Both the position numbers and the translations under genes were made by a program. Source: Galbibacter marinus (GTDB taxonomy: Bacteria; Bacteroidota; Bacteroidia; Flavobacteriales; Flavobacteriaceae). From it: a DNA stretch of 64,000 bases. The notes under the pieces were generated by a model that did no database searches, was not told the origin of the DNA, and saw only the letters and a list, made by a program, of their open reading frames with translations. Below are positions 20,428-30,994 of the stretch, in pieces. The stretch lies in contig NZ_AMSG01000005.1 of NCBI RefSeq assembly GCF_000300875.1, positions 1 through 64,000 of the forward strand, read 5' to 3'. The number at the start of each line of letters is the position of its first letter. Position 1 is the stretch's first letter.

Positions 20428-21027
20428 TCAATTACTAATTAATTCAACTTCAGCATTGGGTTGAAACAAATACACTTTTCCAGTGGCCATTTCAACGCAT
20501 TCATAACGCTTAGTAAGTTTATTTCCCTTCTTATAAATCTTTCCATTATGCAATCTAAAAACGCTGCCAGTAGGGAGTTCAAATATATAATTTTTATCAG
20601 TACTCGGGTCATATTCTTTCAGTGCAATAGACAAATGAGCATCGGTATCACTACTAGCGGTAGGGTTCCTAAAATGCCTAGCGAGAAGAGGCAGCAATGT
20701 GGGCGGGAACACGCTTGGATTTATAAAAGGAAGCATGAGTTTTTGAAAGGTTCTCTTCCATTCTATCCCATGTGGTTTAATTCTCCTCCCATGGTTTTCG
20801 AAGGCTGCTAAATGGGCAATTTCATGAATAAGTGTCATTAGAAAACGGTACTTGTTTAAGTTCGAGTTAACCGTGATCTGATGACTACCATCAGGGTACC
20901 TCCTATAATCACCATGACGAGTCACCCGCTGATTGACAATTTTAAGATGGACATGATTTGTCTTAATTAAGTCAATACAGGGATCAACTGCTCTCTCAGG
21001 AAGATATTTCAGTAAAACATCCCTCAT
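20428..21027 (-). CDS. SprT-like zinc metalloprotease-domain protein
   Basis: 199 aa; TLIHEIAHLAAFENHGRRIKPHGIEWKRTFQKLM. Confidence 0.85.
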   Translation of the reverse strand: MRDVLLKYLPERAVDPCIDLIKTNHVHLKIVNQRVTRHGDYRRYPDGSHQITVNSNLNKYRFLMTLIHEIAHLAAFENHGRRIKPHGIEWKRTFQKLMLPFINPSVFPPTLLPLLARHFRNPTASSDTDAHLSIALKEYDPSTDKNYIFELPTGSVFRLHNGKIYKKGNKLTKRYECVEMATGKVYLFQPNAEVELISN

Positions 21028-21037
21028 AGAAAAACAA

Positions 21038-21721
21038 TTACGGGGTACTATTACTTACCTGGAGCATTTTACCATTGTAAAACTGATGCCCTGAGAGTGA
21101 AAAATCAGCAATATACTTTGCCATATCCCATGCTGAAGTATTTACCTGAAAACCTGGAAAAGCTTCCTCTAACATTTCTGTTTGCACTGCCCCTAAGGCC
21201 AATACATTAAAACAAGGCCCAGATTCCTTATATTCTTCAGCTAAAAGTTCTGTTAGGGTAATCACAGCACCTTTTGATGAACTATAAGCTGCAAGACCGG
21301 GGAACTTTACACTGCCTTGAACCCCACCCATACTACTGATACTCAACACATGACCATCTTTAGGCATATAGGGGATTATAAGCTGAGTAATACTAGCAAG
21401 TCCAATGATATTAACATCATAAACTTTTTTAAAATCTTCCCTGCTCAGCTCTGAAAATGGCTTATTGATTAATGCACCTGCATTATTAATTAGTACATCA
21501 ACACTCCCCCAATGATTTTTAATAAAGCCATCCAATATGGTTAAATCCTCCTCTTTACGAAGATCAAAATCAATTGCATCAACGCCATCAAGGGCTAATT
21601 CTTTCACAGGTTTTGAATTCCGTGAAAGCGCTAACACCTTATGCCCTTTTTCGGTTAAGATTTTAACCAATTCTAATCCTATGCCACGGCTACTCCCCGT
21701 AACAATAATATGTTTAGCCAT
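21038..21721 (-). CDS. SDR family oxidoreductase
   Basis: 227 aa; VTGSSRGIGLEL, NNAGA, YSSSKGA motifs. Confidence 0.92.
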   Translation of the reverse strand: MAKHIIVTGSSRGIGLELVKILTEKGHKVLALSRNSKPVKELALDGVDAIDFDLRKEEDLTILDGFIKNHWGSVDVLINNAGALINKPFSELSREDFKKVYDVNIIGLASITQLIIPYMPKDGHVLSISSMGGVQGSVKFPGLAAYSSSKGAVITLTELLAEEYKESGPCFNVLALGAVQTEMLEEAFPGFQVNTSAWDMAKYIADFSLSGHQFYNGKMLQVSNSTP

Positions 21722-21738
21722 ATATCAAACTACTTTTT

Positions 21739-22677
21739 CTAATTAAATTTTATCTCATGCTCTTTAGCGTTGGTCATTTTCTCAAGAACTGGCAGGCTGG
21801 TGTTAATTACTTTAGCCATGTGATTGAAATCCATTTCGCTAATCTCATCATCGACATGATGATAGTAAGGGTAATTTTCAAAATCAAAAGTACATACCGT
21901 TTGCGCTGGCACCTTAAACTCTTGATAAAAAGGATAGTTATCGGAACGCTTAAAAAGGTTGTACTCGGCTGCTTTAGGCAAAAACCCAAAAGCTTCCGCC
22001 CCAGCATATGTGTTCATTACAGAAGCCATAGTAGACTCATTATACCCTGTAATATAGGTGAGTTCTTCTCGTTGCATCGGAACTCCAATCATTTCAAAAT
22101 TCAGCATAAAATAAAGTGGCATGTTTTGATCTTTTAACTTTTTAGCCAAATGCTTTGATCCTAAAAGCCCTTTTTCCTCGGCTGAAAACAGTACAAATAA
22201 CATACTTCGTTTATTGGTATTGTTGTTTCCAAAATACTTTGCTAATTCAATAACAGCACTTGTACCCGAGGCATTATCATTAGCCCCATTGGCAAGTGAA
22301 TCTCCACCAACTGGTTTACCCTGCCCAATATGATCGTAGTGCGCTCCAACAATAACAAATTCTTCTTTGAATTGCGGATCATTACCCTCTACCCAACCTA
22401 CAACATTATATGCGGGCTGCTCATAATTGGTAAGGGTATCCCCATAAGTTTCAAAATACGGTTTAACCCCGTTTTGACTAAAAATATTTTCAATATAGGC
22501 TGCAGACTCTGCTATTCCTTCCCCACCGGTATCTCTACCTTCCCTCTGGTCGGAGGCTAAGAAATTCATATGTTTAGCAACCTGATCTGGGGTTACTTGA
22601 TAGTTTTTCTCCGCTACACTTGTGGTGCTCTTACATCCTATAACTAGCAGAGCAAGTACAATTATTATTTTGTTCAT
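21739..22677 (-). CDS. M28 family metallopeptidase, lipoprotein
   Basis: 312 aa; lipobox LLVIGCK, VGAHYDHIG, GANDNASGTSA, FVLFSAEEKGLLGS. Confidence 0.9.
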   Translation of the reverse strand: MNKIIIVLALLVIGCKSTTSVAEKNYQVTPDQVAKHMNFLASDQREGRDTGGEGIAESAAYIENIFSQNGVKPYFETYGDTLTNYEQPAYNVVGWVEGNDPQFKEEFVIVGAHYDHIGQGKPVGGDSLANGANDNASGTSAVIELAKYFGNNNTNKRSMLFVLFSAEEKGLLGSKHLAKKLKDQNMPLYFMLNFEMIGVPMQREELTYITGYNESTMASVMNTYAGAEAFGFLPKAAEYNLFKRSDNYPFYQEFKVPAQTVCTFDFENYPYYHHVDDEISEMDFNHMAKVINTSLPVLEKMTNAKEHEIKFN

Positions 22678-22704
22678 CAGTAGTTGTCTTATGATTTAAA
22701 TATA

Positions 22705-22735
22705 CCAAAAATCCCGCATTAAGCGGGACTTTGTA
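22705..22735 (-). terminator. Intrinsic terminator downstream of PDH E2 gene
   Basis: Minus strand AGTCCCGC-ttaa-TGCGGGA followed by TTTTT. Confidence 0.75.
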
Positions 22736-22760
22736 TCATTAATTAATAACGAATTGCTAA

Positions 22761-24407
22761 TTAAGCTAGCATCGTTACTGGGTTTTCAATATAAGCTTGT
22801 AGAGTTTGCAAGAATTGCGCCCCCGTTGCACCGTCAACCGTTCTGTGATCACATGCCAATGTTAACTTCATGGTATGACCTACAACAATCTCACCGTTCT
22901 TAACCACTGGTTTTTCAACGATTGCTCCAACAGATAAAATTGCTGAATTTGGCTGATTGATAATAGAGGTAAATTCTTGAATTCCAAACATTCCTAAATT
23001 AGAAACAGTAAAAGTACTGCCTTCCATCTCTTGAGGAGTAATTTTTTTGTTTCTAGCCTTTCCTGCCAACTCTCTAACATTGCCTCCGATTTGCGTCAAG
23101 GACATTTGGTCAGCGAATTTCAATACTGGTACTAAAAGTCCTTCATCCACCGCTACAGCAACACCGATATGAACATGGTGATTGTACTTTGTCACATCAT
23201 CCTTCCATGTTGTATTTACTTGTGGATGCTTTTTAAGTGCCATTGCACAAGCCTTCACGACCATATCATTGAATGAAACCTTAATATCAGGTAGTGCATT
23301 AATCTGAGACCTAGAAGCCATTGCAGTACTCATATCTACCTCTATAGTTAGGTAATAATGAGGCGCTGAATATTTAGACTCCGCTAAACGTTTAGCAATA
23401 GTCTTACGCATTTGCGAATTTTTCTTTTCTTCAACGTGCTCTTCCCCTGCAGGAACAAATGGTGCGGCTGCAGAAGCTATATCACTAGCCTGATCAGTTT
23501 TTACTTCAGGATCTTTAGCCGAAGGTGTATAATTCTCTACATCTTTCTTAACGATCCTTCCGTTTTCACCGCTTCCTTTTAATTGACTTAGGTCAATTCC
23601 TTTTTCTTCAGCAATTTTCTTAGCAAGTGGTGAAGCAAAAATTCTTCCACCAGCACTATTGCTGTCAGTTGATTCTTTTGGCTTTTCTTCTTTTTCTTGT
23701 TCTTGTGATTTATCAGCAACTTTCTCAGCCTTAGGAGATGAAGCTGCTGCGCTACCTCCTCCTTTAACTGAAGCGAGAACAGCCTCTACATCGGTCCCAT
23801 CAGGGCCAATAATAGCCAATACATCATCTACTGGCGCAGATTGTCCTTCTTCTATTCCAACATACAATAAGGTACCATTATAGAAAGATTCAAATTCCAT
23901 GGTCGCCTTATCGGTTTCGATTTCGGCTAGGATATCACCTTCTTCAACTTCATCTCCAACCTTTTTAAGCCATGAGGCTACGGTTCCTTCCTCCATGGTA
24001 TCACTTAAGCGTGGCATGGTTACAACCTCAACACCTTCTGGCACTTCACCACCAGCAGCCTCTTGAGACTCCTGAGCCGATTCTTCTTCTTTTGGAGCCT
24101 CAGACTTGGCCTGGTCTTTAGTATCTTCTTTGGCACCACCACCAGAGATCAGTCCTGAAATATCTTCTCCTTCTTCACCAATGATGGCTAAGAGAGAATC
24201 TACTGGAGCACCATCTCCTTCTTGGATTCCAATATGTAATAAGGTACCCTCATAAAAAGATTCAAACTCCATGGTAGCCTTATCGGTTTCTATCTCGGCG
24301 AGGATATCCCCCTCTTCAACTTTGTCTCCTACGTTTTTCAACCACTTAGCAACAACACCTTCCTCCATGGTATCGCTGAGTCGTGGCATATTAATAATTT
24401 CTGCCAT
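22761..24407 (-). CDS. Pyruvate dehydrogenase complex dihydrolipoamide acetyltransferase (E2), two lipoyl domains
   Basis: 548 aa; two near-identical lipoyl domains (DILAEIETDKATMEFESF twice), E3-binding segment, catalytic DHRTVDGATGAQFL. Confidence 0.94.
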   Translation of the reverse strand: MAEIINMPRLSDTMEEGVVAKWLKNVGDKVEEGDILAEIETDKATMEFESFYEGTLLHIGIQEGDGAPVDSLLAIIGEEGEDISGLISGGGAKEDTKDQAKSEAPKEEESAQESQEAAGGEVPEGVEVVTMPRLSDTMEEGTVASWLKKVGDEVEEGDILAEIETDKATMEFESFYNGTLLYVGIEEGQSAPVDDVLAIIGPDGTDVEAVLASVKGGGSAAASSPKAEKVADKSQEQEKEEKPKESTDSNSAGGRIFASPLAKKIAEEKGIDLSQLKGSGENGRIVKKDVENYTPSAKDPEVKTDQASDIASAAAPFVPAGEEHVEEKKNSQMRKTIAKRLAESKYSAPHYYLTIEVDMSTAMASRSQINALPDIKVSFNDMVVKACAMALKKHPQVNTTWKDDVTKYNHHVHIGVAVAVDEGLLVPVLKFADQMSLTQIGGNVRELAGKARNKKITPQEMEGSTFTVSNLGMFGIQEFTSIINQPNSAILSVGAIVEKPVVKNGEIVVGHTMKLTLACDHRTVDGATGAQFLQTLQAYIENPVTMLA

Positions 24408-24412
24408 TGTTC

Positions 24413-25411
24413 TTAAAGTTTATGTGGTAAAAATGGATAATCTTCTTGTTCGTACACAGCGTCGTACATAATGTTCTTTTCTGGGAACGGTGACTCTTCA
24501 GCGAATTTTTCACATTCACTAACTCTGGCCTTCACACTTTTATCAATCTCTTTTAATTCAGATTCTTTGGCGTATTTCTTTTTAAGAATAATATCCTTTA
24601 CTTGTGTAATTGGGTCAATTTTTTTGTATTCTTCAACCTCTTCTTTGGTACGATAGTGTTGTGCATCACTCATAGAGTGTCCACGATATCTATAGGTTTT
24701 CATTTCTAAGAATGTAGGCCCTCCCCCTTTACGAGCTCTTTCAACAGCTTCGTGTACAGCTTCTGCTACTTTAACAGGATCCATACCATCCACTGGACCA
24801 CAAGGCATATCAAATCCTAGTCCAAGTTTCCAGATTTCTTGTTCTTTGGAAGTTCTTGCCACAGATGTTCCCATGGCATATCCGTTATTTTCACAAATGA
24901 AAACAACAGGTAAATTCCACAACATAGCAAGATTAAAAGTTTCGTGTAAGGAACCTTGTCGTACTGCTCCATCACCCATATAACAAAGGGTCACTCCTTC
25001 TCTTTTGAAGTATTTATCAGCAAATGCAAGTCCAGCTCCTAATGGAATTTGTCCACCGACAATTCCATGTCCTCCATAAAAGTTATGTTCTTTCGAAAAG
25101 ATATGCATCGAACCTCCAAGACCTTGGGAAGTTCCAGTCGCCTTTCCATATAATTCAGCCATCACCCTCTTAGGATCAACTCCCATTCCAATGGGCTGAA
25201 CGTGATTCCTATAGGCGGTGATCAATTTGTCGGTTTTGGGATTAATGGCATGCAGCGTTCCAGCTAAAATAGCCTCTTGTCCATTATACAGATGAAGAAA
25301 TCCTCGAACTTTTTGCTGAATGTATACTGCAGCTAATTTATCCTCAAACTTTCTCCAAAACAGCATGTCCTCATACCATTTCAAGTAAACTTCTTTTGTA
25401 ACTTTTTTCAT
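24413..25411 (-). CDS. pdhA: Pyruvate dehydrogenase E1 component subunit alpha
   Basis: 332 aa; GLGGSMHIFSKEHNFYGGHGIVG, TPP motif GDGAVRQGSLHETFNLAMLWNLPVVFICENN, RYRGHSMSD. Confidence 0.94.
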   Translation of the reverse strand: MKKVTKEVYLKWYEDMLFWRKFEDKLAAVYIQQKVRGFLHLYNGQEAILAGTLHAINPKTDKLITAYRNHVQPIGMGVDPKRVMAELYGKATGTSQGLGGSMHIFSKEHNFYGGHGIVGGQIPLGAGLAFADKYFKREGVTLCYMGDGAVRQGSLHETFNLAMLWNLPVVFICENNGYAMGTSVARTSKEQEIWKLGLGFDMPCGPVDGMDPVKVAEAVHEAVERARKGGGPTFLEMKTYRYRGHSMSDAQHYRTKEEVEEYKKIDPITQVKDIILKKKYAKESELKEIDKSVKARVSECEKFAEESPFPEKNIMYDAVYEQEDYPFLPHKL

Positions 25412-25561
25412 TTATATTTTTCTTTTTGCAAAAACATGAATACCCCATCAAAGGAGACGAATCACTTTTAAAAATAACAAAGCTTTTTCAAAAGCACTAC
25501 AAAAGTAGCGTTTTAAGTACAAAGAGTAAAAATGAATTAAACCTTTTATCTAAGATTTTTG

Positions 25562-26053
25562 TTAAATAAGATTTAAAGTAGCTTTCCCAAAGGTCAACGG
25601 AAGTAAATCTTTTACAGAATCTGCCTTAACTACCTTGCCGGTCTCGCCCATAAAATAAATCGCAATTGGTTGATTTTGATTCTCTTCGTATTCAAAAATG
25701 GATTGACGACAACCACCACATGGCGGTGTGGGAGTTAATACTGCAAAATTATCGGAAGCCGCAGAAACGAACAAGCTTAAAATTTTAACCCCAGGATATA
25801 AGGTGCCAGCTTGATTTATAGCCACACGCTCAGCGCACATCCCAGATGGAAATACGGCATTCTCTTGATTAGTACCAAGGACAACCTCTCCGTTTTCGAG
25901 TTCTAAAGCCACACCAACTTTAAATTTAGAATATGGCGCATAGGCTTTACTTCTTATATTCACCGCTTTTATCATAAACTCTTTCTGTTGCTCGGAAAGT
26001 TCGCTTACAGAATCATATACCGTTAGGGTTGTATTAATCTCAAGTTTTTTCAT
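25562..26053 (-). CDS. cdd: Cytidine deaminase
   Basis: 163 aa; YAPYSKFKVGVAL, NAVFPSGMCAERVAI, PTPPCGGCRQ. Confidence 0.92.
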   Translation of the reverse strand: MKKLEINTTLTVYDSVSELSEQQKEFMIKAVNIRSKAYAPYSKFKVGVALELENGEVVLGTNQENAVFPSGMCAERVAINQAGTLYPGVKILSLFVSAASDNFAVLTPTPPCGGCRQSIFEYEENQNQPIAIYFMGETGKVVKADSVKDLLPLTFGKATLNLI

Positions 26054-26101
26054 ATTTTGATCTTATAAGTAAAGCAAATTACGAAATATTTCCCTTAACT
26101 T

Positions 26102-27259
26102 TTAATTGTAATACGGATCACCGAAATTAAAACTCACAGAAAACCGCAATGTGTTTTCTAACGGGTTGCGAAGATCAGAGGTAGAAAACAAATACGAAAA
26201 ATCTATTACAGCGGTCCTAAAATTAAAACCCGCTCCAAGAGTAAAAAACTGCCTAAACCCCTTTAAATCACTCTCATGAAAGTAACCAGTACGAAGTGCA
26301 AGTGCATCGTTGTAACGGTATTCTAACCCAAGGGCCCAGGTGATTTCTTTTAACTCTTCACTAAAACCATCTTGTGCATCTCCAAAGGAAGAAAACATTC
26401 CGTTAAGAAAACTCTTAGTATAAAAATCATCATTGATATCAATGTCTCCATCCTGATCAGAATCACTAGGAGACGGTACCAACAACTTATTGAATTCAAC
26501 ATGCACACCCAATTCACTCACGGGGCTGAAAATAAAATCAAAACCACCACCAAGTTTTAAATTGGTTGGTAAATAACTTTCTCTCCCTTCTTCATCGTAT
26601 TTAAGCTTTGGCCCTACATTAGATAAATTAAATCCTGCTAACCACCGACCATTAAAACTATTATAAGCAATGTCTCTGGATCTAAAATACCCAGCTACAT
26701 CCACCGCACCAGAACTCGCTGCAGAAGCATCAATGTTTTCAGTTTGTATTTTAAGGTCAGAGCGCAAATATCGTGCTGCCACTGCCATAGAGAAAGTTTC
26801 ACTTAATTTAAGAGCATAGGATACATCAAAGGCCAATTCATTAGGACGTTCAATAATAGGTGCCATCCCACTGTGGTATCCTGCTTCTGTGATTTTCTCA
26901 ATATCCCCTAGACTAAAATATCTTAAACTCGCAGCCCACGAACTACGGTCGTCAATTTTATTATAGAAAGTCAGATTTAAAAGCGCAATATCATTGACTA
27001 GTTTACTCAGATAAGGCGTATAGCTCATACCCACTCCCATGGCCTGTGTAGCAAAGGCGTATTTCGCTGGATTCCACTGCTGGGAAAACACATCAGTTGG
27101 GGTGGCAATACCAACTTCCCCCATTCCACCAGCACGAGCATCTGATGCAATGGCTAAAAATGGAACTGCAGTACTGATGACACGATATTCGGTATTATCT
27201 TGAGCTATCACAGGGAATGAATAAAGTAACAGACTGATTAGTAGGAGGGTATATTTCAT
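26102..27259 (-). CDS. porV: Type IX secretion system outer membrane channel protein PorV
   Basis: 385 aa; signal peptide, VPFLAIASDARAGGMGEVGIATPTDVFSQQWNPAKYAFA, outer-membrane barrel pattern. Confidence 0.9.
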   Translation of the reverse strand: MKYTLLLISLLLYSFPVIAQDNTEYRVISTAVPFLAIASDARAGGMGEVGIATPTDVFSQQWNPAKYAFATQAMGVGMSYTPYLSKLVNDIALLNLTFYNKIDDRSSWAASLRYFSLGDIEKITEAGYHSGMAPIIERPNELAFDVSYALKLSETFSMAVAARYLRSDLKIQTENIDASAASSGAVDVAGYFRSRDIAYNSFNGRWLAGFNLSNVGPKLKYDEEGRESYLPTNLKLGGGFDFIFSPVSELGVHVEFNKLLVPSPSDSDQDGDIDINDDFYTKSFLNGMFSSFGDAQDGFSEELKEITWALGLEYRYNDALALRTGYFHESDLKGFRQFFTLGAGFNFRTAVIDFSYLFSTSDLRNPLENTLRFSVSFNFGDPYYN

Positions 27260-27281
27260 TAGGTCATTTGGTTTCTTAAAA

Positions 27282-27311
27282 CAAATATAATTTTAAATTG
27301 ACGTTTTACAA
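27282..27311 (-). promoter_or_regulatory. Bacteroidetes-type promoter for porV
   Basis: Minus strand TTG-N19-TATATTTG, 23 nt upstream of the porV start. Confidence 0.7.
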
Positions 27312-27630
27312 ATCATAATTTAAAGTGACTAACATTTAGATAACGTAAAATCCATAATTTTCTTATGATTCATTAAAATTACTCTTAGGGTGTTCTGAGG
27401 CCAAAAAATTCCGATGATCACCCATAATTAGATGTTGAGTTCAACATATTATCTGCCCAGTTATGTTTACTACCTAAGCACCACCATATACTAAAATCTC
27501 ATTTTATTCGTTTTGACAACAGACACACCAACTTTGACAACATTATACTTACAAATTCGATGAAAAAAATTGGAATAATTTACTTAATTGCTATATTGCA
27601 CACATATTTAAGACAACTCAAATCTTAATC

Positions 27631-29271
27631 ATGAAGAAGTATCTATTTAACCCATACGTATTATGTTTGGTTGCGTTAGCAGGGTTTACTAGCTGTAGTA
27701 ACTCCTCTAAAAACACTTCCAGAGCTACTGGTTGGCAGATTAACTCCAACGAAGGTGGCTTTCAATACAACACAAACTTCAAGGAACAGGAAACCGCACC
27801 AGGGCTCGTATTTATAGAAGGAGGAACTTTTGTAAGAGGTCAGGTACAGGACGATGTCATGCACGACTGGAATAATACTCCCACCAGGCAACACGTCCAA
27901 TCATTTTATATGGATGAAACAGAGGTCACCAACAAAATGTACATGGAATACCTCGATTATTTAAAAAGTGTTTATCCTCCAGATGACCCAGCGTATGCGA
28001 ACATATACAAAGGAGCTCTTCCCGATACATTAGTTTGGAGAAACCGATTGGGTTACAACGAGGTAATGACCAATAATTACCTACGTCACCCAGCCTATGC
28101 GGAGTACCCTGTAGTTGGTGTTAATTGGGTTCAGGCCGTGCAATTCTCCGAATGGAGAACAGATCGTGTAAACGAATTGATGTTAGAGCGTGAAGGATAT
28201 CTTGCTAAAAACAGTAAGTATGCCGCTGTAAGCGGTGAAACTCAAGGAACCTTCAGCACTGAAACATACCTAAATAGCCCTGAAAATGTATATGGCGGTC
28301 AAATCGACTCATTACAAGGTAGAGCAAAAAGGGACTCCACCAATGTCTTTGCTAAACGTTCAAGTGGAGTGATCATGCCATCCTATAGGCTCCCTACTGA
28401 AACAGAATGGGAATATGCTGCGGCGGCTTTAATTAGCTCTAGAGAATACAACAATTATAGAGGGCGAAAAAAATATCCATGGGAAGGTGAATACACCAGA
28501 AGTGGGAAAAGAAGAAACCGAGGTGATCAATTAGCGAACTTCAAACAAGGGAAAGGTGATTATGGTGGAATTGCAGGTTGGTCAGACGATGGAGCTGATA
28601 TTACTGCACAGGTAAAATCATACCCACCAAATGATTGGGGGCTTTACGATATGGCAGGTAACGTTGCTGAATGGGTAGCAGATGTATACAGACCTATTGT
28701 CGATGATGAGGCTAATGACTTTAATTACTACCGAGGTAATGTATATATGAAAACGGCTATCGGAGAAGATGGCAAAGTACAAATTGTAGGAAGAGATGAA
28801 ATCGTCTATGATACTTTGAGCAACGGAAGAATTGTAGCTCGAGATCTACCTGGAGAAATCGCCATGATTCCAGTGGATGGTGAAGACACCTTCTTAAGAA
28901 CAAATTTCGATACAAGTGACAACAGAAATTATCGTGACGGAGATAAAGGCTCCTCAAGATATTACGATATGTTCTCAGATGATCAGTTGGATGACTCCCA
29001 AAGAATGTACAACGCTCCAGAAAACGTAATTAGAAGAGATTCTTTAGGAAATATCATCAAACAGTTTGACGATTCCAACACACGAACCACTATGATTAGT
29101 GATGAAGTTCGCGTATACAAAGGAGGATCCTGGAGAGATAGAGCGTATTGGCTTGATCCAGCACAGCGAAGATACCTTCCTCAGTATATGGCTACGGATT
29201 ATATAGGATTTAGATGTGCCATGTCAAGAGTAGGGTCTAAAGCCAAAAAGGAGAAGACTCCAAGACATTAA
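27631..29271 (+). CDS. gldJ: Gliding motility lipoprotein GldJ
   Basis: 546 aa; lipobox GFTSCS, formylglycine-generating/SUMF-like domain (FIEGGTFVRGQ, MDETEVTNKMYMEYLDYL, MAGNVAEWVADVYRP). Confidence 0.92.
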   Translation: MKKYLFNPYVLCLVALAGFTSCSNSSKNTSRATGWQINSNEGGFQYNTNFKEQETAPGLVFIEGGTFVRGQVQDDVMHDWNNTPTRQHVQSFYMDETEVTNKMYMEYLDYLKSVYPPDDPAYANIYKGALPDTLVWRNRLGYNEVMTNNYLRHPAYAEYPVVGVNWVQAVQFSEWRTDRVNELMLEREGYLAKNSKYAAVSGETQGTFSTETYLNSPENVYGGQIDSLQGRAKRDSTNVFAKRSSGVIMPSYRLPTETEWEYAAAALISSREYNNYRGRKKYPWEGEYTRSGKRRNRGDQLANFKQGKGDYGGIAGWSDDGADITAQVKSYPPNDWGLYDMAGNVAEWVADVYRPIVDDEANDFNYYRGNVYMKTAIGEDGKVQIVGRDEIVYDTLSNGRIVARDLPGEIAMIPVDGEDTFLRTNFDTSDNRNYRDGDKGSSRYYDMFSDDQLDDSQRMYNAPENVIRRDSLGNIIKQFDDSNTRTTMISDEVRVYKGGSWRDRAYWLDPAQRRYLPQYMATDYIGFRCAMSRVGSKAKKEKTPRH

Positions 29272-29297
29272 AAAAAATAATAGTTGTTATTTATATA

Positions 29298-29328
29298 GAG
29301 TCCCGATTTATTCGGGGCTTTTTTTTTA
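29298..29328 (+). terminator. Intrinsic terminator downstream of gldJ
   Basis: AGTCCCGA-ttta-TTCGGGGCT followed by a T-run. Confidence 0.85.
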
Positions 29329-29339
29329 CTTTTACCCCT

Positions 29340-30629
29340 ATGGAAATAGCATCACTTCACGAGATTTTTCTCCGCTCCAAAGGCGTTGTAACAGACACTA
29401 GAAAAATAGAAGAAAACAATTTATTTTTCGCACTTGTTGGAGATCATTTTAACGGAAATGAATTCGCCGTTCAGGCTATAGAAAAAGGAGCTTGTTTCGC
29501 TGTTATTGACAATGCTAATTACCATATCGGAGATCGTACTATTTTAGTTCAGGACAGCTTAAAAACCCTACAGGAGCTAGCTAAATATCATAGACAACAC
29601 CTAGGTCTTCCAATACTAGCCCTTACAGGAAGTAATGGAAAAACCACCACCAAAGAACTCCTTAATGCAGTTTTGTCAAAGAAGTTCAAAACCGTAGCGA
29701 CTACTGGAAATTTAAACAATCATATCGGAGTACCACTTACGCTTCTCTCTATGGATCAAAGCACAGAGTTTGGAGTGGTTGAAATGGGAGCAAATCACGC
29801 GAAAGAAATAGAATTCTTATGCGATATCGCCCTACCCGACTATGGTTATATCACCAATTTTGGAAAAGCTCACCTAGAAGGCTTCGGAAGTCTTGAAGGA
29901 GTTATACACGCTAAAAGCGAATTGTACCAACACCTTATCGAGCACGAAAAAACGATCTTTTACAATCTAGAAGATCCAATTCAGAAGAAGAAATTAATGA
30001 CCCATACTAAGGTGTACGGATTTGCCTTAACAAAACACAACCCTGCATCAGATATTAAAATCGAACTCACCCAAAACCATCCATTTGTCAGCGTACATTT
30101 CAATGATACTGAAATCCGGACAAATCTCATAGGATCCTATAATTTTACCAATATTGCAGCAGCCATTTGCGTAGGGTCTTATTTTAAAATAGATGAGCAG
30201 GATATCAAGGTGGCTATATCAAATTACACACCTTCAAACAATAGATCACAAATCGTTGAAAAGGGCAAGGTTAAAATCATTTTAGACGCTTATAACGCAA
30301 ACCCTTCAAGCGTACAAGCCGCTTTAAATAATTTCGCGGATCTAGAGCAGAAAAACAAGGCTGTCATCCTAGGCGATATGCTAGAACTTGGCGCTGAAGC
30401 AGCAACAGAACACCAGAATATTGTAGACCAACTTTCTGAGCACGGCATTGAAAATGCTTATTTAATAGGTGAAAATTTCTATAAAACTAAAGGCTCACAA
30501 TTAAAGTTCAAAAACTTTGAAGAGTTCAAGGAGGCTTTCCCAAGAACATTGAAGAAAAATAAGGACGATTTATTTTTAATAAAAGGTTCAAGAGCAATGG
30601 CTTTAGAACGCACATTGGAGTTGTTCTAA
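29340..30629 (+). CDS. murF: UDP-N-acetylmuramoyl-tripeptide--D-alanyl-D-alanine ligase
   Basis: 429 aa; LTGSNGKTTTKELL, NNHIGVPLTLL, EMGANHAKEI, DAYNANPSSVQAAL. Confidence 0.94.
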   Translation: MEIASLHEIFLRSKGVVTDTRKIEENNLFFALVGDHFNGNEFAVQAIEKGACFAVIDNANYHIGDRTILVQDSLKTLQELAKYHRQHLGLPILALTGSNGKTTTKELLNAVLSKKFKTVATTGNLNNHIGVPLTLLSMDQSTEFGVVEMGANHAKEIEFLCDIALPDYGYITNFGKAHLEGFGSLEGVIHAKSELYQHLIEHEKTIFYNLEDPIQKKKLMTHTKVYGFALTKHNPASDIKIELTQNHPFVSVHFNDTEIRTNLIGSYNFTNIAAAICVGSYFKIDEQDIKVAISNYTPSNNRSQIVEKGKVKIILDAYNANPSSVQAALNNFADLEQKNKAVILGDMLELGAEAATEHQNIVDQLSEHGIENAYLIGENFYKTKGSQLKFKNFEEFKEAFPRTLKKNKDDLFLIKGSRAMALERTLELF

Positions 30630-30929
30630 CCTACCTCGAGCATCATACAACTCTGAGTTTTCAAAAGACAAACATAAAAGGAATCTCTTTACACTATGCT
30701 CTAGAGAGGATCTCATTTTTAATCATTAGCAACTTCTAATCTAGATGAATGTCCTGTTAGATTGTTATAGGTCGTATCTTATCCCAAGACCTAGTAAATA
30801 TTCTTTTTACGCAATTCTTATTTTATCTTAACCATAGTGGGAATGTCACTATCAGCTACAGTAATTACTGATGTAGAATATTTTGGGATAAAATGGAATT
30901 AAGTTCGGTCTATACACCAATTACAGCGC

Positions 30930-30969
30930 ATAAAAAAAGAGGCTTTTAGCACTTAAAAACCTCTTTTTC
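30930..30969. terminator. Intrinsic terminator of tRNA-Met (possibly bidirectional)
   Basis: AAAAAAGAGGctTTTAgcacTTAAAAaCCTCTTTTT. Confidence 0.7.
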
Positions 30970-30994
30970 AATTCTTCAGAAACTTAATTTCTTG

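Noticed and set aside
24000-24330. DNA-level near-duplication inside the PDH E2 gene
   Set aside because: Explained by tandem lipoyl domains, a common E2 architecture
27560-27628. 22-codon ORF MKKIGIIYLIAILHTYLRQLKS just before gldJ, possible leader peptide
   Set aside because: No codon runs typical of an attenuator, and the region is more likely the gldJ promoter/leader; length too short to support without expression data
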